DNA of 64,000 nucleotides from Rhodocollybia butyracea (GCA_015501585.1 JADNRY010000267.1:21105-85104); one strand, 5' to 3'; positions 52,223 to 62,617 are shown, counted from the stretch's first letter. A program made the numbers and translations. Notes: a model not told the origin generated them from the sequence alone.

Positions 52223-52710
52223 CATTGTTGAACATAAAAAAAATTTACTATTGTGTGAAAACACAAAGCTATTAGTTTAACAAGCTAAAAACAGTTATAC
52301 TACCAAGTATAACAACCATTATTCTAACTCGCTACACAAGCTATACAAACCCGCTCCATTTTTCCTTCTTGCTATATCATTTGCTGTCCCCATGACCTCT
52401 TGAAATCAATCTGAGAAGTCGCATCAGAGTGTGCGAGATCGCGCACCTTCCAGTTGTGGTGACGTGTCACCACACTCAATCTATTCAGTCGCATCAGCGA
52501 CTCATTCTGTGCCTGCGTCGGAAGGACGGCACTACAGGCAGGACAAGAGTCCACCTAATGAACAGTCTATGACTATTTGTAAGAACCAGCCAACCCAAGA
52601 GGGTTTAAGTGAGATTTCTTCTGCACTACAAGATGTAGCAGCATCAATCGACAAGAGTACGCAAGTACTCAATTCTATTCTCAATATAACTGAGAAATGG
52701 GATGCATCTA

Positions 52711-53291
52711 AGGTAGGCGCCATCAGGAACATGCAGTCTTACTAAGCAGTGACAGTGACTGACAATGAATGCAATATTCTGCAGTCCCAACCTCATTTCA
52801 TGCAAAATCCTTCCAACAGATTGTTCTTAGGGCCTATTGGAGCAGATTGTATGAAATAATTTTGTCAATATTATTTCTCAGTGGCCGAAAAATTCATTTT
52901 TTTCTAATTCATCTCAAAACTCTGTTGTATGTGTCAGGGAACAAAGTTCAAAAATTCACCCAGAGTTTTGGCGCAATCATGTGATGTGATAAGATAAGTG
53001 ATATACCATATATGGCAGGTCACATGTCATTCACAGGCTGTGCTACATCGATTCAATGTGTGTTCTTAGTATCTTACTGGCAGTCAAGCAGCCTGGGGCA
53101 ATAGGAGATATCATGGCCATCATACTTTACCACCAGAGATGCTACAGAAGGCTCAGGAGGCAATTAAATACTATTATGACAACAATATATCTATCTTTCT
53201 TTCCTCCAAGAGTCGATTTGGCGCGTCACGTAACGCGTGACATGTGACTGTCACCGCTTAGTAAGACAGCTGTTCCTGATGGCGCCTACCT
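52711..53291. mobile_element. TA-duplicating TIR element, 581 bp
   Basis: AGGTAGGCGCCATCAGGAAC at the left, with its complement at the right; similarity of the arms extends over ~45 bp (CTTACTAAGC, GTGACAGT). TA at 52709-52710 and 53292-53293; the uninterrupted copy reads GATGCATCTAGCATCC (~23896). No recognisable transposase, so a non-autonomous Tc1/mariner-like element. Confidence 0.82.
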
Positions 53292-53581
53292 TAGCATCCG
53301 ATCTGATGAAGAAAGATCTTCTTCATCAAGAAACAGCAATAGAATCACTATTGCTGCACCCACACCGAGATGGCCTGCCGTCACACCACTGGTATTGCAC
53401 AACACAACACCATCTGTTCATACCGAGACAAACAACTAGGTACGCCAATGGCATGAAACTGTGCCCAAGGCACTGTCAGTCCAACAATCACTGTTGGACA
53501 AACAGTATTCACAAGGGATGATCAAGTCACCCCGTCATGTTCCTGTATTCTGACAGGAATATGCACCAGTGTCAGTAGATA

Positions 53582-53759
53582 CACCAGGAAAAGCGGTTTT
53601 TGCCTAGGTGACCCCAGTAGGTTTTCCCAGGTTTGCCTAGGGAATCCTCAAGAGCCTTGACTGGCAAGGGACAAGCCCAAATTCCTAGGATGCCATAGGT
53701 CACCTAGTTTGATTTAGGCCACTCTGGGGTCACCTAGGCAAAAAAGGCTTTTCCTGATG
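53582..53759. mobile_element. Foldback MITE, 178 bp, TA-flanked
   Basis: Same family as 48251-48500 (CACCAGGAAAAGC ... GCTTTTCCTGATG, GCCTAGGTGACCCCAG arms) but with ~70 bp less interior. TA at 53580-53581 and 53760-53761; the uninterrupted copy near 24200 has a single TA there. Confidence 0.82.
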
Positions 53760-53836
53760 TATACCGACACCCACATCCTGCATGAGACAGAGTCCCAATG
53801 CGGAGGCAGTGTCTCTGACACTGCGAGGTCCCAGGC

Positions 53837-54616
53837 ACTTGAATCAGAAACGTTTAATAATATACTTATATATACTGGTTTTGTTTTTATAAATTTGAGT
53901 TTATATTTATTAACCATTCCTCGATATTTCGTTATCTAAAGTCACATGTTTTTGTGATTAGATTTCCATTGAGCCTAAGTTAGCGAAGAAAGTGGAAGTC
54001 GCTGTTGTTTGCTAATAAACAAACGAGCTTAAGTTCTGAACTAAAAGAGCGAGTGCAGATAGTATTAAAGCAAGCAAGTGTAATAGAGCTGGTGTGTAAA
54101 CACTAGTTATAGAGTGAGTGCAAATGCTACTAATTGAAAGTGAATGGAGATACTAGTAGATATAATGAGCGAGAGTAGCTACTAATAGAGCATGTAATGT
54201 GCATGCATACAAAAAGACATGTGTGTCACTTTAACCACTACAGGTGAAAATCAGACAATTGTCCTGAACACCCTAGCATAAAGAGGCTTAAACATATTCT
54301 TCTTCTATTTGTGGATCGCCCAGCATGCAAGTTGAAGAGAAACGAGATGGAGAGAGGCAAATCAAATTTGTTATCCAACTTTCCAACTTTTGATGTTGTT
54401 TGGGAGAGCCAAAATTGGGAGCAAGAACAGCTTTAATAAACATTATAGGGGCGTGATATATTAGATGAAAGTGATCCAAGAAAGGCATACGACCCTGGAG
54501 CCAAGGGGGTACAGGAAGCAGCATGGTAGTATGTTAGGCGCTACGATTCCGAACTAGGAAATCTAATCAAAAACATGTGACTTAAGATAAAAAATTATCG
54601 GCAATTTGTGAAAAGC
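53837..54616. mobile_element. Unclassified 780-bp insertion with a perfect 10-bp target duplication
   Basis: GGTCCCAGGC is present at 53827-53836 and 54617-54626 but once in the uninterrupted copy (~24256). Subterminal inverted arms (TCACATGTTTTT / AAAAACATGTGA with flanks) lie at 53932-53967 and 54557-54590; the outermost ends do not match. A 9-11-bp duplication is typical of Mutator-like elements, an inference only. No transposase. Confidence 0.75.
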
Positions 54617-55099
54617 GGTCCCAGGCTATTACCAGTGACCAAATCTTGCTCACTGCAAAGTGCAGTGAACATTAACAATGAACCAAAGTTACCTCATAAC
54701 TTTGATCAGGTAGTAGCAATACCATCAAAGGAAAGTACAATGTACTTTGCAAGGGTGCCAGTGGTATGCAATATTATTGCATTTCCGGTAGTTGTACTGA
54801 ACATTACTGGAAATCAATCCAGTATGGGACTGCAATGTGGTACCCTTCTGGTAGTTCCTACTACCATACCCATTGCCCCGGCAACACAAAGTGTTGCCCC
54901 TCCGGTAGTACACACTACCATAAGACTGCCCAGATTGCCGCCCAGCAATACGCCAGAGCCAAGTTCAATGCCAGTACCAACGGTATTGGCCGAGTTGCGC
55001 GCATTGAGGACTACACGGCCCTCACTAACTATTATGTCTCATCTAGGAATAGAGATGACAAACAATCATTCCTACAACTTCAAGTAGCACAAGTGCATT

Positions 55100-55680
55100 T
55101 CACAATTCTTGTGAGATGACATTCCGCAGCTTGTCAATATGGATATTGTCTTGATATTCAACAAGGCGTGTCAATGTGCGGTATTGTTCAGCATATTTAG
55201 TGAAGTCCTTATTGGCCAAAGTTTTATTGGTCCAAAGCTGAGTGAGCTCATCCTTTGCTCCTTCTTTGTCATCACGGCGGCCATAAATAGTGGTTAACTC
55301 CTCTACAAATTTATCCCAAAGTCCCAAGTCATTTCCAAGAAGGTTGTCATCAAAGTAGCGCTTCATGTATGTTGTGGCAGGTGAACGTAAGCGAGTCAGT
55401 GCAGTCACAATTTTTTGGTGATCTGTCACAATACCAGATGATGAACAATACAGAGTGACTTGATTTAACCAATCCTCCAGTGACATTTTGTTATCTGTCC
55501 CAGAGAATGTTGGTGGTTCAGGAACTTTAAGTCTAGTGATGGAGCCAGCACCAGTTCCAGCAGGGATTCTATCCAATTGGGTTTTATAGGCCTGAAGAAG
55601 TTGGGCCTGTGTGGTTGCCTGAGGTTTTTAATTTCCTCCTTGAGAGCAACTAGTATTTGCGCTGAGTCTGTACATTTACT
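55100..55680 (-). pseudogene. Chromovirus Gag remnant
   Basis: A 158-codon minus frame with the retrotransposon Gag layout: FSGTDNKMSLEDWLNQVTLY, TALTRLRSPATTYMKRYF, WDKFVEELTTIYG, FTKYAEQYRTLTRLVEY, then DKLRNVISQEL and a TGA. An upstream Gln-rich lead (QATTQAQLLQAY) is present, with one frame shift. The C-terminal part of Gag and protease are gone; the sequence below 55100 belongs to the Gag-only element. Same orientation as the Pol remnant, so both are pieces of one element. Confidence 0.72.
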
Positions 55681-56060
55681 TTACAGCGCTATAAGAAATT
55701 ACTACAACGCATTTTGAGCCCAGTACAAAGGAAAAAATGTGGTGTCCAGTCATGTGGTTGTCCAGGTCTTGATGTCTTCTTCGTCAAAGTGGCAAGTCTC
55801 TATGTGTGTACTTTCACATAGCAAATGGGTTTTGGCCCTTGTATAACACAAGCGACTCAATCTGCCCAAACTGGTTTAGCCGTCAACACCCAAAGGCTCA
55901 TGGCATGCTGAGCAACAAGAGCAGTGACCAGTCTGTTGCATCCTTCAACAATAAAGTTAAAATGCAGCAAATACCCCTTATGCCTAGGGCCTGGCAAATA
56001 GGTCAGCATGCAGCTCTCAGAGTTGAGCCACCCTTCAAGGAGAAGGTGCATCCCATAGAA

Positions 56061-56574
56061 GACACAGTCCTGATGCAGTAGCAACAGGCAGCAAAGCAGC
56101 AAGACTCAAGAAACTATCACAAATCTATTCTCACATGCTCAAAGTGTTGATAGGGGAAGTATGAAGCTAAATGTGAGAGAGAGATGCTTGTATGAAGACA
56201 ATAAGATGTTCTTGAGTCTGGGCACTGTAGGAGCAGACCCCACTACTTATATACATGTGTAACTAAATAGGACCCAGAGTAAAGTACTCTGGGTCCTATT
56301 TAGTTACACATGTATAAGACACAGTCCTGATGCAGTAGCAACAGGCAGCAAAGCAGCAAGACTCAAGAAACTATCACAAATCTATTCTCACATGCTCAAA
56401 GTGTTGATAGGGGAAGTATGAAGCTAAATGTGAGAGAGAGATGCTTGTATGAAGACAATAAGATGTTCTTGAGTCTGGGCACTGTAGGAGCAGACCCCAC
56501 TACTTATATACATGTGTAACTAAATAGGACCCAGAGTACTTTACTCTGGGTAGTTCCAGAAGGTTCTACTGTCA
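56061..56574. repeat. 257-bp tandem duplication at the chromovirus 5' LTR
   Basis: GACACAGTCCTGATGCAGTA starts at 56061 and 56318, with near-identical sequence for the full 257 bp. The duplication spans the LTR edge (TATCACAAATC at 56115 and 56372) and the adjoining leader. At the junction lies a 32-bp-arm perfect inverted repeat, listed next. Confidence 0.82.
56250..56316. repeat. Perfect 32-bp-arm hairpin, 3-nt spacer
   Basis: Left arm 56250-56281 (TATACATGTGTAACTAAATA...), spacer AAG, right arm 56285-56316. In the normal LTR (49120-49170, 56505-56550) the right arm is absent, so it arose with the duplication. Confidence 0.85.
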
Positions 56575-56777
56575 AGGTGAAACTATCTGTCAAAATGTGT
56601 CACCATCTCTCAAAGGTGACACTGTCTGTCAAGGTTAGACAGTAATACATCTGGTATCTATCTACTTTAAGTAATAAATAAGATATAGATCTAATGTAAT
56701 GATAAGCCCATGGCACAGATAAGATATTGATAGATAAGATAAAATATAAGATAAAGCAAATGAATAGAAATCTGTGA
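56372..56777 (-). repeat. Chromovirus 5' LTR (406 bp, end truncated)
   Basis: Matches the 3' LTR at 48768-49398 without the MITE. It ends TCTGTGA at 56777, where four or so terminal bases of the LTR (TATCA) are lost and unrelated sequence begins. Confidence 0.75.
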
Positions 56778-56943
56778 CCGTTAGGTTAGTTAGTCCAGCG
56801 ACCAGAGCCCCCAAATTTTTTTGACACCTCAAATACTGACCTATTTTGGGTCTTTCGGAGGTCTTTAGTATATAATAATTGTTGAAAACACATCTGCACT
56901 GCCTGGCTATAGGTGCACACATCACTTTACCCGCAATACTAAT

Positions 56944-57018
56944 TGACATATAGGCAAGACATATAGGCAAGACATATAGGCAAGACATATAGGCAAGACA
57001 TATAGGCAATACATATAG
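56944..57018. repeat. 13-bp tandem repeat, about 5.8 units
   Basis: GACATATAGGCAA repeated head to tail, nearly perfect. A minisatellite; any reading frame through it is a by-product. Confidence 0.9.
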
Positions 57019-57620
57019 GGATAAACACTACCAAACTTGGGCTGTTCTCATTATTACCAAAGCTCATCAACTTGGCATGATCACTCAGACTCTACAGCAA
57101 TCCTTGCTTTCAACCAGATGATGATTGAGTGTAGATGCAAATAGTTCAAGTTGGGGCCAGCACAAGAATCACTGCTGACTCCTGCAGCACTGAGGCCAAG
57201 CTGAGGGCCTCAGGAGGCTGAAAAGGTCGCACTCACGGCGATTGAATGGCCAAGTAAATACTAAAGGCCTTATTAACTCTTTTGTTAAGTACTATCAAGG
57301 CTATTGCAAGTACTTGAGATGTTCATCATGTACAGTATCATATTGGCATAGATATCAGGCTACAAGTCGAGCTGTGATGTGTACTCTTGTCTTCGTCATC
57401 CTCTCCACCAGATAGCGCCGCGTCAGATTCTATGTCAACAAGATCGCCTGAAGCGCCAGAGCTCTCTTCCTCTCTTTCCAGACTGTTCCCGTCTCTATCT
57501 TCATCCACCTCTACTTATCGTTCAATCAGGGAATCGTGACACCGGCGTCTAAATCTGTTAGCTAAAAAGAACGTGATTACAGGCGAGCCGGGCGACGGCC
57601 CGGATAATACCGCAATGAAA
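57019..57620. other. Intergenic
   Basis: 57521-57575 is an inverted relative of ~58060-58115 (TCAGGGAAT-GTGACACC ... TTAGCTAAAAA), so parts of one gene family lie on both strands here. No gene model could be built. Confidence 0.4.
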
Positions 57621-57944
57621 CTAATATACAAGTATCACTGTATGCGCTACAAAACTAATGAGGACTACAAACGATCCACGAACAAACGAAGTGACAGGGA
57701 CATCAGACTTGGAAGGAGCTTGGGATGTTTCTGATGTAAATGGGATCGGCACATGGTCTTCTGGCTCAACTGGAACGGGAATATGTGATGAGTTATCCAA
57801 AGGCGAGACCACAGAATGAGAGACAGAAGGACCAGGCTGCTGATTGCTTGTCAGGGAGGAAGGCGGAGGCTTCATGAACCGGAAAAGTCTTTCTAATGTT
57901 GAAGCAGGGATGGGTTCAGGGATTAGGTACTTGCGAGGAGCCAT
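57621..57944 (-). CDS. Short hypothetical protein
   Basis: A 107-codon frame starting MAPRKYLIPEPIPASTLERL, Pro/Ser-rich in the middle, ending in a hydrophobic stretch (FVVLISFVAHTVILVY) that could be a membrane segment or read-through into an intron. Unidentified; may be exon 1 of a longer gene. Confidence 0.3.
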   Translation of the reverse strand: MAPRKYLIPEPIPASTLERLFRFMKPPPSSLTSNQQPGPSVSHSVVSPLDNSSHIPVPVEPEDHVPIPFTSETSQAPSKSDVPVTSFVRGSFVVLISFVAHTVILVY

Positions 57945-58094
57945 TAGCGCTAACGAAAAGACAAACGGCGCGAAAAGCTTAAGATTAGGTGGTGAAAGTT
58001 TCGCTGTACTGTATGGGAACTAGACGCCCGGCACAGACGGACAGAAATTCCATCGGGCCGTCAACCAGAGTCACGTTGTTTTTAGCTAAAATGT

Positions 58095-58660
58095 TTAGAC
58101 ACTGGTGTCACAATTCCCTGATTGATCAAAAGTGTCCACCTCTCTGCCAGCTAGTGCTGTGCTGGATTCTATGTCAATGGCATTGGTTGTCCTTGCATTA
58201 TTGCAGACCTCAGCACCTTCCTTTCTCGAAACTTTATTCCTATTACCAACACCTTCAACAACCTTGGGGTCCCTGTGCTGTGCATAGCTGTTCATCTGCG
58301 TGAACTTTGTGAGCTTCTCATATTCCTCCCTAAGCTTCTCCCAGATTAGCAGAGGCGGGTCGAAGCCAGTACCATTCAGCAATTCCGTTGGTACAGGCGG
58401 TCTAGGTTGACCCTCTTCCACGGCTGCTAAACAATCCTTCAAGTACACCTTCCAGGGTACCACAGCTGCATACAAGCGAGCCTCTGCTGAATCATTGTAC
58501 CCATTGGGATAGTCCTGCTGATATAGTAGCGCTCAATATGATCAAGGTATTCACGAAGTGTTGCTAGTTTATCAATGGCATAGGCATGAGTGTAAAGTTC
58601 CTGTGTTGGTGGTAGGTTCTCCAAGCGCTGCTGCAATGACTTGAAGTCCTGGCTGGTATT
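58095..58660 (-). pseudogene. Unidentified host-gene remnant fused to copia-3
   Basis: Minus strand: YPNTSQDFKSLQQRLENLPP, YAIDKLATLREYLDHIERYY, then, one frame away, YNDSAEARLYAAVVPWKVYL, FDPPLLIWEKLREEYEKL, and a polar tail ending FDQSGNCDTSV. Helical, non-retroviral in character. It follows directly on the truncated copia-3 RNase H (…RYLKGTVVYSTF), so copia-3 lost its 3' end by insertion of, or recombination with, this gene. No domain recognised. Confidence 0.4.
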
Positions 58661-58813
58661 TGGGTATTTACGTGTAGGTATGCGAAAGGTGCTATAAACA
58701 ACAGTCCCCTTCAAATAGCGGATAATCCGTTTCACTGCTTTCCAGTGGATATGACTGGGATTATGCATGAACTGCACTACTTGTTGGGTGCTGCGAGTGA
58801 TGTCCGGGCGCGT

Positions 58814-59519
58814 TCAAGTGGAGGCGTGCATGAGAGAACCAACACCTTCAGCATAGGGCACCAAGCGCATCTCTCTCTGTTCAGGTGAATCATCAGAAGG
58901 ACAATCAGCTTTGGACAATACCATCTTTTCCATGGGTGTTCCAACGGGGTGAGCATCATCGAGTCGGAAACGCGAAATGAGAGACAAGATGTAGGAACAT
59001 TGGGAAAAGGAAATGGTTCGAGCAGATCTATCACGAGTAACAGTCATACCCAAAAATTGAGAGATCTCCCCCTTATCCGAGATATCGAAATGAGTACGGA
59101 ACTCATCCTTGAATTGAATAATCTGTAGAATGGAGGAACCAAAGAGAGCCAGATCATCGACGTGAGTTGCAATGATGATTATTCCATTGGAAGAACGACG
59201 AAAGAAGACACAAGGATCGGAAATGCAAACCTGAAAGCCAAGTTCAACCAAAACACTTTTTAGTTTCTCATACCAGAGAAAACCAGACTGCTTAAGTCCA
59301 TAGAGTGCCTTGTTAAGCTTCCAAACCCATGAATCCTTTCCTCTGACTGCAAATCCGGGTGGTTGCTTCACATACGTTGGCTGGTCATCAGGGATGGTGC
59401 TATTAAGATAAGCAGATTTCACATCAATGACATGAATTTCCCAATCCTGGATGGCCGCTATGGTTGCAATACCACGAATGGATTCAATACGAGCAGTCGG
59501 AGCATGGATATCGACAAAG
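58814..59519 (-). CDS. copia-3: reverse transcriptase, 5' part deleted
   Basis: From 59519 the minus strand reads DFVDIHAPTARIESIRGI, then DVKSAYLNSTIPDDQPTYV (the RT palm start), LYGLKQSGFLWYEKL and the catalytic box HVDD (~59155), ending LDDAHPVGTPMEK and GVGSLMHAST at 58814. RNase H begins in the next frame (QFMHNPSHIHWKAVKRIIRY, ~58760). The RT fingers region, about 1 kb in related elements, is missing: integrase is joined to mid-RT at ~59520. Confidence 0.78.
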
Positions 59520-61334
59520 TCAATACCCGGAATTCAATTTTCGACGGTCAGGGTGCTTCTTGTACCAGAGATGATAGGGTGTCTCCCCTTTTGGTAGAGG
59601 ACTAGCATAAGTCCGGGCACGGATATTAAGAATGTACCAGACAGCGTAGCCCCACATAGAGAGAGGAAGTTGAGAGTGAATAAGGATAGTGCGTACCCGG
59701 TCAAAAATTGTATGATTGAGGCGCTCAGAACGGCCGTTCTGTTCAGGAGTGTAAGGAGCGGTCTTTTCCCAGCGGATACCGTGCTCCTTCATCCAATCGC
59801 ACCACTCGTTGGTTATATATTCCCCACCATTGTCAGTGCAGAAAACCTTCAACTTTTTGCCGGTTACCTTCTCTACTTCAACTAACCACTGCTTAAAAGC
59901 AGTAAAAGCATCACTCTTGCGGCAAAGCAAGTAACCCCAAGCCATACGGGAGCAATCATCAAGGAACGTGATGAGATACCCCATGCCGGTCGTGGTCAAG
60001 ACCGGAGCTGGTCCCCAAAGATCTGAGTGAACTAGGCCCAGTGGCTCTGAAGCTCTAGAGTTCAATTCAGGAAAGCGCATGCGGGTGAGCTTTCCCTGCG
60101 CGCAGGCGTCACAGACAGGGGGTTCTGCAGCCAATTCTGAGGCCGTAAGTTTCACGGTCATCCCCTCTAGCGTACCCGAACGGTACAAGTCACAACAAGC
60201 GGGATAGTTCAAATGCCCAAGCTCGTTATGAAGCTGAACCAGTTTGGAGTAAAGCGGAGGTTTGTCCAAGGTGGAAGATGTAAACGCAGAGGTGGAGGGG
60301 GCAGAGTCAAAGTGATAAAGTCGAGAATCGTCCTTTGTTCCAGTGAAAACAATATCTTCCTCATCAATAAGGCGCTGGATAAAAGTACCAGCATCATCCT
60401 TACTGAATGTTACACATTTCCCTGCGCCAAAGACAGTATAACACTTAGCTTTGTCGAGTCGGGAAACGGAAATGAGGGTAGGAGAAGAGTCAGGAACAAA
60501 AGCAGTGTCCTTCAGATTGAGACGGACGAGTTGACGATGGCGACAACGCGCAAGAAAAACGGCTATACCTCGACCTGCAATCTTCATAGTACCATGACCA
60601 AATCCAGTAACCTTCTGAGAAATGGCCGGATGGTGGAAAGACGTGAAGTCAGCACGAACAGAATGAATGTGAGATGTAGTACCAGAGTTGATAATGATGG
60701 GAGGCCTATCGGCAGTAGTACCAGCTGGATACACTGACTCAGACATAGGCTGGGAGGAATTCACATTTGTAGAAGTCTCGGTCACCGGGTAAGCAGAGAA
60801 ATCGATAATATTGGCGCCCGAAGAAGATTCTACAAAATGTGATGAGGTAGACTGCTCAGTTTCACCTCCTCCCCCACTATCCACATGGTGGGCTTTCTCT
60901 TTGCCCTTCTTCTTATTTTTCCCCTTTCTGTTACCTCCCTTAGCCTCCATAGCATGTTTCCCACCACCGGGCTTACGGCAAAAATCCTTGGTGTGACCGG
61001 GAGTGTGGCAGTTGACACAATAATATTCTCCACGGGCCGCATAGGAGCGTTCGAGCACAGCGACGGCGGCTTCTACGTTCGACATGCCGGAATTAGAGTT
61101 CTCGTCAGGATGAGCCGAACGGTAAGAACCTAAAATCTGTTGGACAGTCAACTCAAGAGTAGTGCTGGAGGTGAGAGAGAAACTGCGGATCCAGGTGTGC
61201 CAAGACCCGGTCGCACCTTCCTCATTGGGGAGAGTAGTGACAAGAATAGCAGAGTCAAACCCTTCCTCCACAACGTACCCAGCTTTCCGGATATCCTGCA
61301 GAGCAGATTCAAAACCCTGAAGATGGGCAGACAA
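59520..61334 (-). CDS. copia-3: Gag C-terminus, protease and integrase
   Basis: A 604-codon frame. Gag helices and a CX2CX4HX4C knuckle (CVNCHTPGHTKDFC, residues ~105-118), a Lys-rich linker, then protease IIINSGTTSHI (~212), where the catalytic Asp of the DSG/DTG motif is Asn. GAG-pre-integrase: LHNELGHLNYPACC ... CDACAQGK (~365-420). Integrase core with its acidic triad in HSDLWGP, CTDNGGEY and EQNGRSERLN (~440-545). The frame ends LNSGY at the deletion junction. The D-to-N change is a single G-to-A transition and should abolish protease activity. Confidence 0.88.
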   Translation of the reverse strand: MSAHLQGFESALQDIRKAGYVVEEGFDSAILVTTLPNEEGATGSWHTWIRSFSLTSSTTLELTVQQILGSYRSAHPDENSNSGMSNVEAAVAVLERSYAARGEYYCVNCHTPGHTKDFCRKPGGGKHAMEAKGGNRKGKNKKKGKEKAHHVDSGGGGETEQSTSSHFVESSSGANIIDFSAYPVTETSTNVNSSQPMSESVYPAGTTADRPPIIINSGTTSHIHSVRADFTSFHHPAISQKVTGFGHGTMKIAGRGIAVFLARCRHRQLVRLNLKDTAFVPDSSPTLISVSRLDKAKCYTVFGAGKCVTFSKDDAGTFIQRLIDEEDIVFTGTKDDSRLYHFDSAPSTSAFTSSTLDKPPLYSKLVQLHNELGHLNYPACCDLYRSGTLEGMTVKLTASELAAEPPVCDACAQGKLTRMRFPELNSRASEPLGLVHSDLWGPAPVLTTTGMGYLITFLDDCSRMAWGYLLCRKSDAFTAFKQWLVEVEKVTGKKLKVFCTDNGGEYITNEWCDWMKEHGIRWEKTAPYTPEQNGRSERLNHTIFDRVRTILIHSQLPLSMWGYAVWYILNIRARTYASPLPKGETPYHLWYKKHPDRRKLNSGY

Positions 61335-61508
61335 AGAATCAAAGCTATGCTGGAGCGGAAGTTGGCGGGTGAGTCAGGAGAAGAATGTCATGATGAGACC
61401 AGAACCCTGAGGACCATAAGTACCCGAAAGTTGTTATAGGCGGCGGCACTTGTAAGACCTTTACCATGCTGACCATGCTCTCAGAGATACACTGGAGAAG
61501 GATGTTCA

Positions 61509-61802
61509 TCATATAAGAATCCATCCGTTGCCAGATAAGATACTTAGTGTCGGTATTGGAGGACAAACAAGCGTGCCCGACAAAATAGACTGACATCCTA
61601 CTGTGCGAGCACCAGTGAGGAAGACAGCAGACCAAGACGAAAAATTTGTTTCACCTTTGAGCTTAGTGTCACGAGGGAAGAGCGAATTTCCACCACTAGG
61701 GATGGTCCAATCACTTGGAATAGTCGGCGCGGTCATAGCGGTCTGTGTACTCGAAGTAGTCTGAGTAGGTTGGGTAGTAGGAGCGGAAGGGGTAGTAGAC
61801 AT
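61509..61802 (-). CDS. copia-3: Gag N-terminus
   Basis: Starts MSTTPSAPTTQPTQT, a Thr/Ser/Pro-rich lead, then SLFPRDTKLKGETNFSSW, the typical copia Gag motif (L-x-G-x-NF-x-W). The frame derails after ~TGARTVG; the rest of Gag up to 61334 is scattered over other frames, so Gag carries indels. Confidence 0.65.
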   Translation of the reverse strand: MSTTPSAPTTQPTQTTSSTQTAMTAPTIPSDWTIPSGGNSLFPRDTKLKGETNFSSWSAVFLTGARTVGCQSILSGTLVCPPIPTLSILSGNGWILI

Positions 61803-61910
61803 CGATAGAGATGAGGGTTATGCGGGAAGAGAAGATAAAAGATTTGATTCCGGTAATCACTATAAGGCTGGCTGTATCAGGCAGACTTGGGGCCCATAAC
61901 CTGTTGGAAC

Positions 61911-62098
61911 TAAGAGACATGTTAGTATGTAGTACAACTAAGCTCAGCCAGAAGTGATGAAGGCTGAATCATATTACCATGCCTAAGAGACATGTTAGTA
62001 CGTAGTACAACTAAGCTATAGATAGGTATAGTGTGAGCATAAATGGCATAAAGCATAAGTATAACAGACATACCTCAGCCAGAAGTGATGAAGGCTGA
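61911..62098. repeat. Interleaved direct repeats in the copia-3 leader
   Basis: TAAGAGACATGTTAGTA...ACTAAGCT (34 bp) occurs at 61911 and 61984; CAGCCAGAAGTGATGAAGGC occurs at 61945 and 62076. Likely part of the 5' LTR or leader. Confidence 0.65.
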
Positions 62099-62617
62099 GG
62101 AAAAGAAGGGAACGTCGATACGTACAGTATAAGTAGAAATCTGTATCAATGAAATAAAAGTTAAAACAAATGATAAGAACTCGGGTCTGATATCTACTTG
62201 GTATTGGAGCTGTACATACCGGTGGCCATATACCGCGGACCGAATATCCAACAAACCACAACACTGAGCATTATCCTCCACTTCTACAACTAATAACCAA
62301 AGGAGAAAGTCTGGTTCGGACCCGATCTCAGAGTCGGGGACTTGCCGTGCTTCACACGGCGTTACAGATAAATAACGAAGTAAGGAGAGAAGACAGGTTA
62401 TAATACAGATTGGACTCTCTCGGCAAGATAGCCAGAATAGGGTATCTCAATCGGGGAAGATCTGTCTGCGACTGTCCAGGCTGAAAATCCTCATTGAGAA
62501 CGTTTAAGAAGGAAGAGTAACGCGCAGTAGAGTATATCGAGAAACAGTGAGGCCTTAGAGCTTCAAGATTCAGACCGGCGAAGTCGGTTGGGAAGCTTCG
62601 AAGTTGCCAGTGAATGA
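62099..62617. other. Probable copia-3 leader/LTR, not delimited
   Basis: No gene recognised. No matching LTR exists at the truncated 3' end, so borders cannot be set by comparison. Confidence 0.3.

Larger units (their letters stand above)
52383..55070 (+). pseudogene. Gag-only element copy d, Gag shattered by three insertions and a deletion
   Basis: Aligning with 23580-25770: the N-terminal part 52383-52710, then a 581-bp insertion, then 53292-53581, a 178-bp insertion, then 53760-53836, a 780-bp insertion, then 54617-55000. There a deletion of about 1.07 kb joins GCCGAGTTGC to the IED(Y)TALTNYYVSSRNRD part, ending ~55070, where chromovirus Gag sequence begins. It lacks the Gag core domain and the 3' LTR. 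Its RNRD-KQS variant matches the fragment at 36991-37255. Confidence 0.78.
48768..56777 (-). mobile_element. Chromovirus-type Ty3/gypsy element, minus strand, nested and broken
   Basis: Right to left: 5' LTR (56372-56777, partly duplicated to 56061), Gag remnant (55100-55680), a Gag-only element with its own insertions (51972-55070), RNase H tail and integrase (to ~50280), chromodomain (49494-49650), polypurine tract (AAAGGGGGG on the minus strand, ~49399-49407) and 3' LTR (48768-49398). Protease and most of RT are missing. Confidence 0.75.
58661..61802 (-). mobile_element. copia-3: Ty1/copia element, minus strand, internally deleted
   Basis: Gag start at 61802, zinc knuckle, protease, integrase (59520-61334), RT from its middle (58814-59500) and the first part of RNase H (to ~58661). 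LTRs were not delimited; the 5' leader/LTR should lie above 61802. Confidence 0.8.

Noticed and set aside
56662..57009. 115-codon minus-strand frame with MPICLAYM repeats
   Set aside because: Produced by translation of a 13-bp minisatellite and LTR sequence, not a gene.
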